The translations under genes and the position numbers were made by a program. A stretch of 8,393 nt of DNA. Origin: Pseudomonadota bacterium (lineage in GTDB: Bacteria > Pseudomonadota > Alphaproteobacteria > Rhizobiales > Rhizobiaceae). This document shows, one piece after another, positions 6,602-8,393 of the stretch (its first letter is position 1; each line of letters starts with the position of its first letter). The notes beneath the pieces were generated by a model. The model was not told where the DNA came from, did no database searches, and saw only the letters and a list, made by a program, of their open reading frames with translations. The DNA is taken from contig JAEYXI010000136.1 in NCBI GenBank assembly GCA_023428515.1, positions 1 through 8,393 on the forward strand. The letters run 5' to 3'.

Positions 6602-6623
6602 TGAAAGTTGACTTTGTGCGCAA
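6594..6623 (-). promoter_or_regulatory. Possible sigma70 promoter of the second gntR
   Basis: On the minus strand TTGCGC (6618-6623) and TATACA (6594-6599) are 18 bp apart, each matching the consensus at four of six positions. The -10 is embedded in the TGTATACA palindrome, which would give autorepression. The start codon lies 31 bp downstream. Based on sequence match only. Confidence 0.35.
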
Positions 6624-6637
6624 GCTGGTGCCAGTAT
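6608..6637 (+). promoter_or_regulatory. Possible sigma70 promoter of the second dctP
   Basis: TTGACT (6608-6613) is a near-consensus -35 box. CAGTAT (6632-6637), 18 bp on, is a weak -10 with three of six matches. It lies just downstream of the candidate operator and about 42 bp before the dctP start. A plausible but unproven promoter. Confidence 0.35.
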
Positions 6638-6645
6638 CGGGGCAA

Positions 6646-6663
6646 TCCGGCAGGAAAGCCGGA
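6646..6663 (+). promoter_or_regulatory. Leader hairpin before the second dctP
   Basis: TCCGGC (6646-6651) pairs with GCCGGA (6658-6663) around a 6-base AGGAAA loop. It ends five bases before the AGGGAGGAG ribosome site of dctP. It may stabilise or modulate translation of the highly expressed binding-protein message. A 6-bp stem can also occur by chance in DNA this GC-rich. Confidence 0.3.
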
Positions 6664-6679
6664 GTTCAGGGAGGAGAAA

Positions 6680-7684
6680 ATGAGCAGTTTCGTGCATAAG
6701 CTGAAGGTTTCGGCCATAGCTGCCATCGGCAGCCTGATCGTTTCGACCGCCGGCGCCCAGACCGTCCTCAAGGCTTCGCACCAGTTCCCCGGAGGGAAGG
6801 GCGATCCGCGTGACGAGATGGTGCAGATCATCGCCAGAGAGGTTGCGGCCGCCAACGTCGATTTGGAGATCCAGGTCTACCCTGGCGCCTCGCTCTACAA
6901 GCCGAACGAGCAGTGGAACGCGATGACGCGCGGTCTGCTCGCCATGTCGTCCTTCCCGCTCGACTACGCATCGGGCCGCCACCCGATCTTCTCGGCAACC
7001 CTGATGCCGGGTCTTGTCGGCAGCCTCGACCGAGCCGAGCGACTGAACGATTCCGAATTCATGGCCGAGATCAAGAAGGTGATCGAGGAAGCTGGTGTGG
7101 TGGTGATCGCCGACGCATGGCTCTCGGGCGCCTTCGCCTCGACCAAGGGGTGCATCACGGCTCCGGGAACCATCGACGGCCAGGTGATCCGGGCGGCCGG
7201 TCCAGCCTTCGAGGAGATGCTGGCGGCGGCCGGCGCATCGATCACCTCTATGCCGTCTTCGGAAATCTACACGGGCATGCAGACAGGCGTTCTCGACGCG
7301 ACCAATACCTCGTCGGCGAGCTTCGTCTCCTATCGGCTCTACGAACAGGTCAAGTGCCTGACTGCGCCGGGCGAGCATGCGTTGTGGTTCATGTACGAGC
7401 CGATCCTGATGTCGAAGCAGGTTTTTGACGGCCTGACAGAGGCGCAGCAGCAGGCGATTTTGGCCGCGGCGGCGAAGGCGGAAGCCTACTTCAGCGAAGA
7501 GATCAAGAAGGGCGACCAGAAGATGATCGACACCTTCACGGAAGCCAAGGTCGAGGTCGTCACGATGTCCAAGGAGGACTACGATGCCTGGCTCGCGATC
7601 GCCAAGGAGTCATCCTACAAGAACTTCGCCGAAAAGGTCGAAGGGGGCGAGGAACTGATCCAGAAGGCACTTGCCGTAAAGTGA
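6680..7684 (+). CDS. dctP: TRAP transporter periplasmic substrate-binding protein DctP (second system)
   Basis: Periplasmic receptor of the second TRAP system. It has 334 residues with a signal peptide (hydrophobic 9-24, AGA cleavage after about residue 26), then QTVLKASHQFP. The body follows the DctP fold: IDGQVIRAAGPAFEEML (165-180), with Arg171 at the conserved ligand-carboxylate position, then MPSSEIYTGMQTGVLDATNTS (191-211) and WFMYEPILMSK (236-246). It clearly belongs to a different subgroup from the first DctP: the SiaP-like YGTRxTTSN and VEAQENP motifs are absent. The two systems therefore probably carry different substrates. Two cysteines, 158 and 226, may form a disulfide. The ATG at 6680 has AGGGAGGAG just upstream; the frame is open from 6608, but that start would bury the signal peptide. 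It is transcribed away from the second gntR. The ligand is a carboxylic acid by family; nothing in the window narrows it. Confidence 0.94.
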   Translation: MSSFVHKLKVSAIAAIGSLIVSTAGAQTVLKASHQFPGGKGDPRDEMVQIIAREVAAANVDLEIQVYPGASLYKPNEQWNAMTRGLLAMSSFPLDYASGRHPIFSATLMPGLVGSLDRAERLNDSEFMAEIKKVIEEAGVVVIADAWLSGAFASTKGCITAPGTIDGQVIRAAGPAFEEMLAAAGASITSMPSSEIYTGMQTGVLDATNTSSASFVSYRLYEQVKCLTAPGEHALWFMYEPILMSKQVFDGLTEAQQQAILAAAAKAEAYFSEEIKKGDQKMIDTFTEAKVEVVTMSKEDYDAWLAIAKESSYKNFAEKVEGGEELIQKALAVK

Positions 7685-7692
7685 CCCTTCCT

Positions 7693-7721
7693 GCGGCCCG
7701 CAGGCGTTCACCGCGGGCCGC
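7693..7721 (+). promoter_or_regulatory. Intercistronic hairpin between dctP and dctQ (second system)
   Basis: GCGGCCCGC (7693-7701) and GCGGGCCGC (7713-7721) form a perfect 9-bp GC stem with an 11-base loop, starting 8 nt after the dctP stop. CTCCGATCC follows rather than a T-run, so it is more likely an mRNA-stabilising or attenuating stem than a full terminator. Stem length and gap position match those of the first operon. Confidence 0.7.
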
Positions 7722-7747
7722 CTCCGATCCTGGTAATGGGGACTATA

Positions 7748-8308
7748 ATGGTTGAAGGTTACATCCGTGCCGTGAGCAACGTCTCACGGGCGCTGGGCAT
7801 GCTCGCCACCTTCTTTCTCGCGCTGGCGACGCTCGTGATCTGCCAGATGATCTTCGTGCGCTACATCATCGGCAAGGCGACGATCTGGCAGACCGATTTC
7901 GTCGTCTACTCGGCCACAGCCGCGATTTTCGTCGGCGCGCCCTACGTGCTCCTGGAGAAGGGGCATGTGGGCGTCGACGTCATCGAGCATCTGGTCAGTG
8001 ACCGTACGCGGTTCTGGCTCAGGCTGGCGGGATGCTGGCTCGGGTTGATCTTCTGCGCGATCATGCTGGTGGCGAGTTGGATCAACTTTCACGAAGCCTG
8101 GGTGAACAATTGGACCGCGTCGACCGTGTGGGCGCCGCCGCTCTGGATTCCGTATTTGGCAGTACCCGTCGGCTTCGCCATGCTGTGTCTCCAATACATC
8201 GCCGAAATCCTCAGGCTCCACACTGACGAAAGCGCTGCAGGACTTCAGCCGGACGCCGAAATTTCGGCGTTCAAGAATGTCGAGCCGAGCAAAGGAATCC
8301 CCTCATGA
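7748..8308 (+). CDS. dctQ: TRAP transporter small permease DctQ (second system)
   Basis: Inner-membrane partner of the second DctM. From ATG 7748 it has 186 residues with four predicted spans at about 15-37, 50-70, 90-110 and 132-155. Family features include IFVRYIIGKATIWQTDF (35-51, the RYxxxxxxxWxxD/E pattern) and the EKGHVGVDVI loop (70-79). A hydrophilic tail of about 30 residues follows the last span. GGGGA precedes the 7748 ATG at 5-base spacing; an in-frame ATG at 7736 would add four residues but has a weaker site. It follows dctP by 63 bp, with a hairpin between, and overlaps dctM by 4 bp (ATGA). Confidence 0.93.
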   Translation: MVEGYIRAVSNVSRALGMLATFFLALATLVICQMIFVRYIIGKATIWQTDFVVYSATAAIFVGAPYVLLEKGHVGVDVIEHLVSDRTRFWLRLAGCWLGLIFCAIMLVASWINFHEAWVNNWTASTVWAPPLWIPYLAVPVGFAMLCLQYIAEILRLHTDESAAGLQPDAEISAFKNVEPSKGIPS

Positions 8309-8393
8309 GCCCGACCGTAGCAGGCTTGCTCCTCATTGCCGGACTTTTCGCCCTGCTCGGCACCGGCATGCCGATCGCCTTCGCGCTCGGCCT
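8305..8393 (+). CDS. dctM: TRAP transporter large permease DctM, N-terminal fragment (second system, cut by window edge)
   Basis: Twenty-nine codons are visible before the window ends: a first hydrophobic helix LLLIAGLFALLGTGMPIAFALG with the G.P.A.A(F)LG pattern that opens DctM proteins. The ATG overlaps the dctQ stop (ATGA), with AAGGA eight bases upstream, so translation is probably coupled. It completes the usual dctP-dctQ-dctM order. The call rests on the short N-terminus plus gene order. Confidence 0.85.
   Translation, partial: MSPTVAGLLLIAGLFALLGTGMPIAFALG

Noticed and set aside
6563..7378. Open frame extending the second gntR upstream by 272 codons on the minus strand
   Set aside because: It is antisense to dctP, which has a signal peptide and family motifs, and the winged-helix domain starts right after ATG 6562.

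Overview
The window is GC-rich with dense, unbroken coding on both strands. Its content is typical of an alphaproteobacterium, most likely Rhizobiales (Mesorhizobium/Phyllobacteriaceae-like). That placement is inferred from composition, the abundance of TRAP transporters and the GntR-type regulators, not from a marker gene. No RNA genes, transposases, CRISPR arrays or phage genes were seen.

Left edge (1-817): the first 178 codons of an FAD-dependent oxidoreductase of the D-amino-acid dehydrogenase (DadA) type, on the minus strand and cut by the window edge. A 282-bp gap follows, holding no convincing gene but two interleaved long-range inverted repeats.

Central minus-strand unit (818-5680): in transcription order, a FadR/UxuR-like GntR regulator, TRAP binding protein DctP, small permease DctQ, large permease DctM, and a zinc-dependent L-idonate 5-dehydrogenase (IdnD). 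dctQ and dctM are 2 bp apart, and dctM and idnD overlap by 4 bp (GTGA). The layout describes a complete pathway step: a periplasmic receptor and Na+-coupled transporter import a sugar acid, IdnD oxidises a sugar acid of the idonate type, and a UxuR-like regulator probably senses it. The receptor carries the two arginines and the asparagine that bind the substrate carboxylate in SiaP-like TRAP receptors, at the same mutual spacing.

Right part (5888-8393): a second GntR/FCD regulator (minus) diverges from a second TRAP operon (plus): dctP, dctQ and the first 29 codons of dctM. The 117-bp divergent region holds a TGTATACA palindrome overlapping the likely promoter of the regulator and lying just upstream of the likely dctP promoter, a good candidate operator. 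The ligand of this second transporter cannot be told from the window.

Both TRAP operons place a perfect 9-bp-stem GC-rich hairpin without a T-run between dctP and dctQ. This fits uncoupling of binding-protein expression from permease expression. Overall this is a recognisable carbohydrate-acid uptake and catabolism locus. The points worth attention are regulatory (operators, intercistronic hairpins), an enlarged DctM, the substrate assignment, and the unexplained repeats at 553-745.
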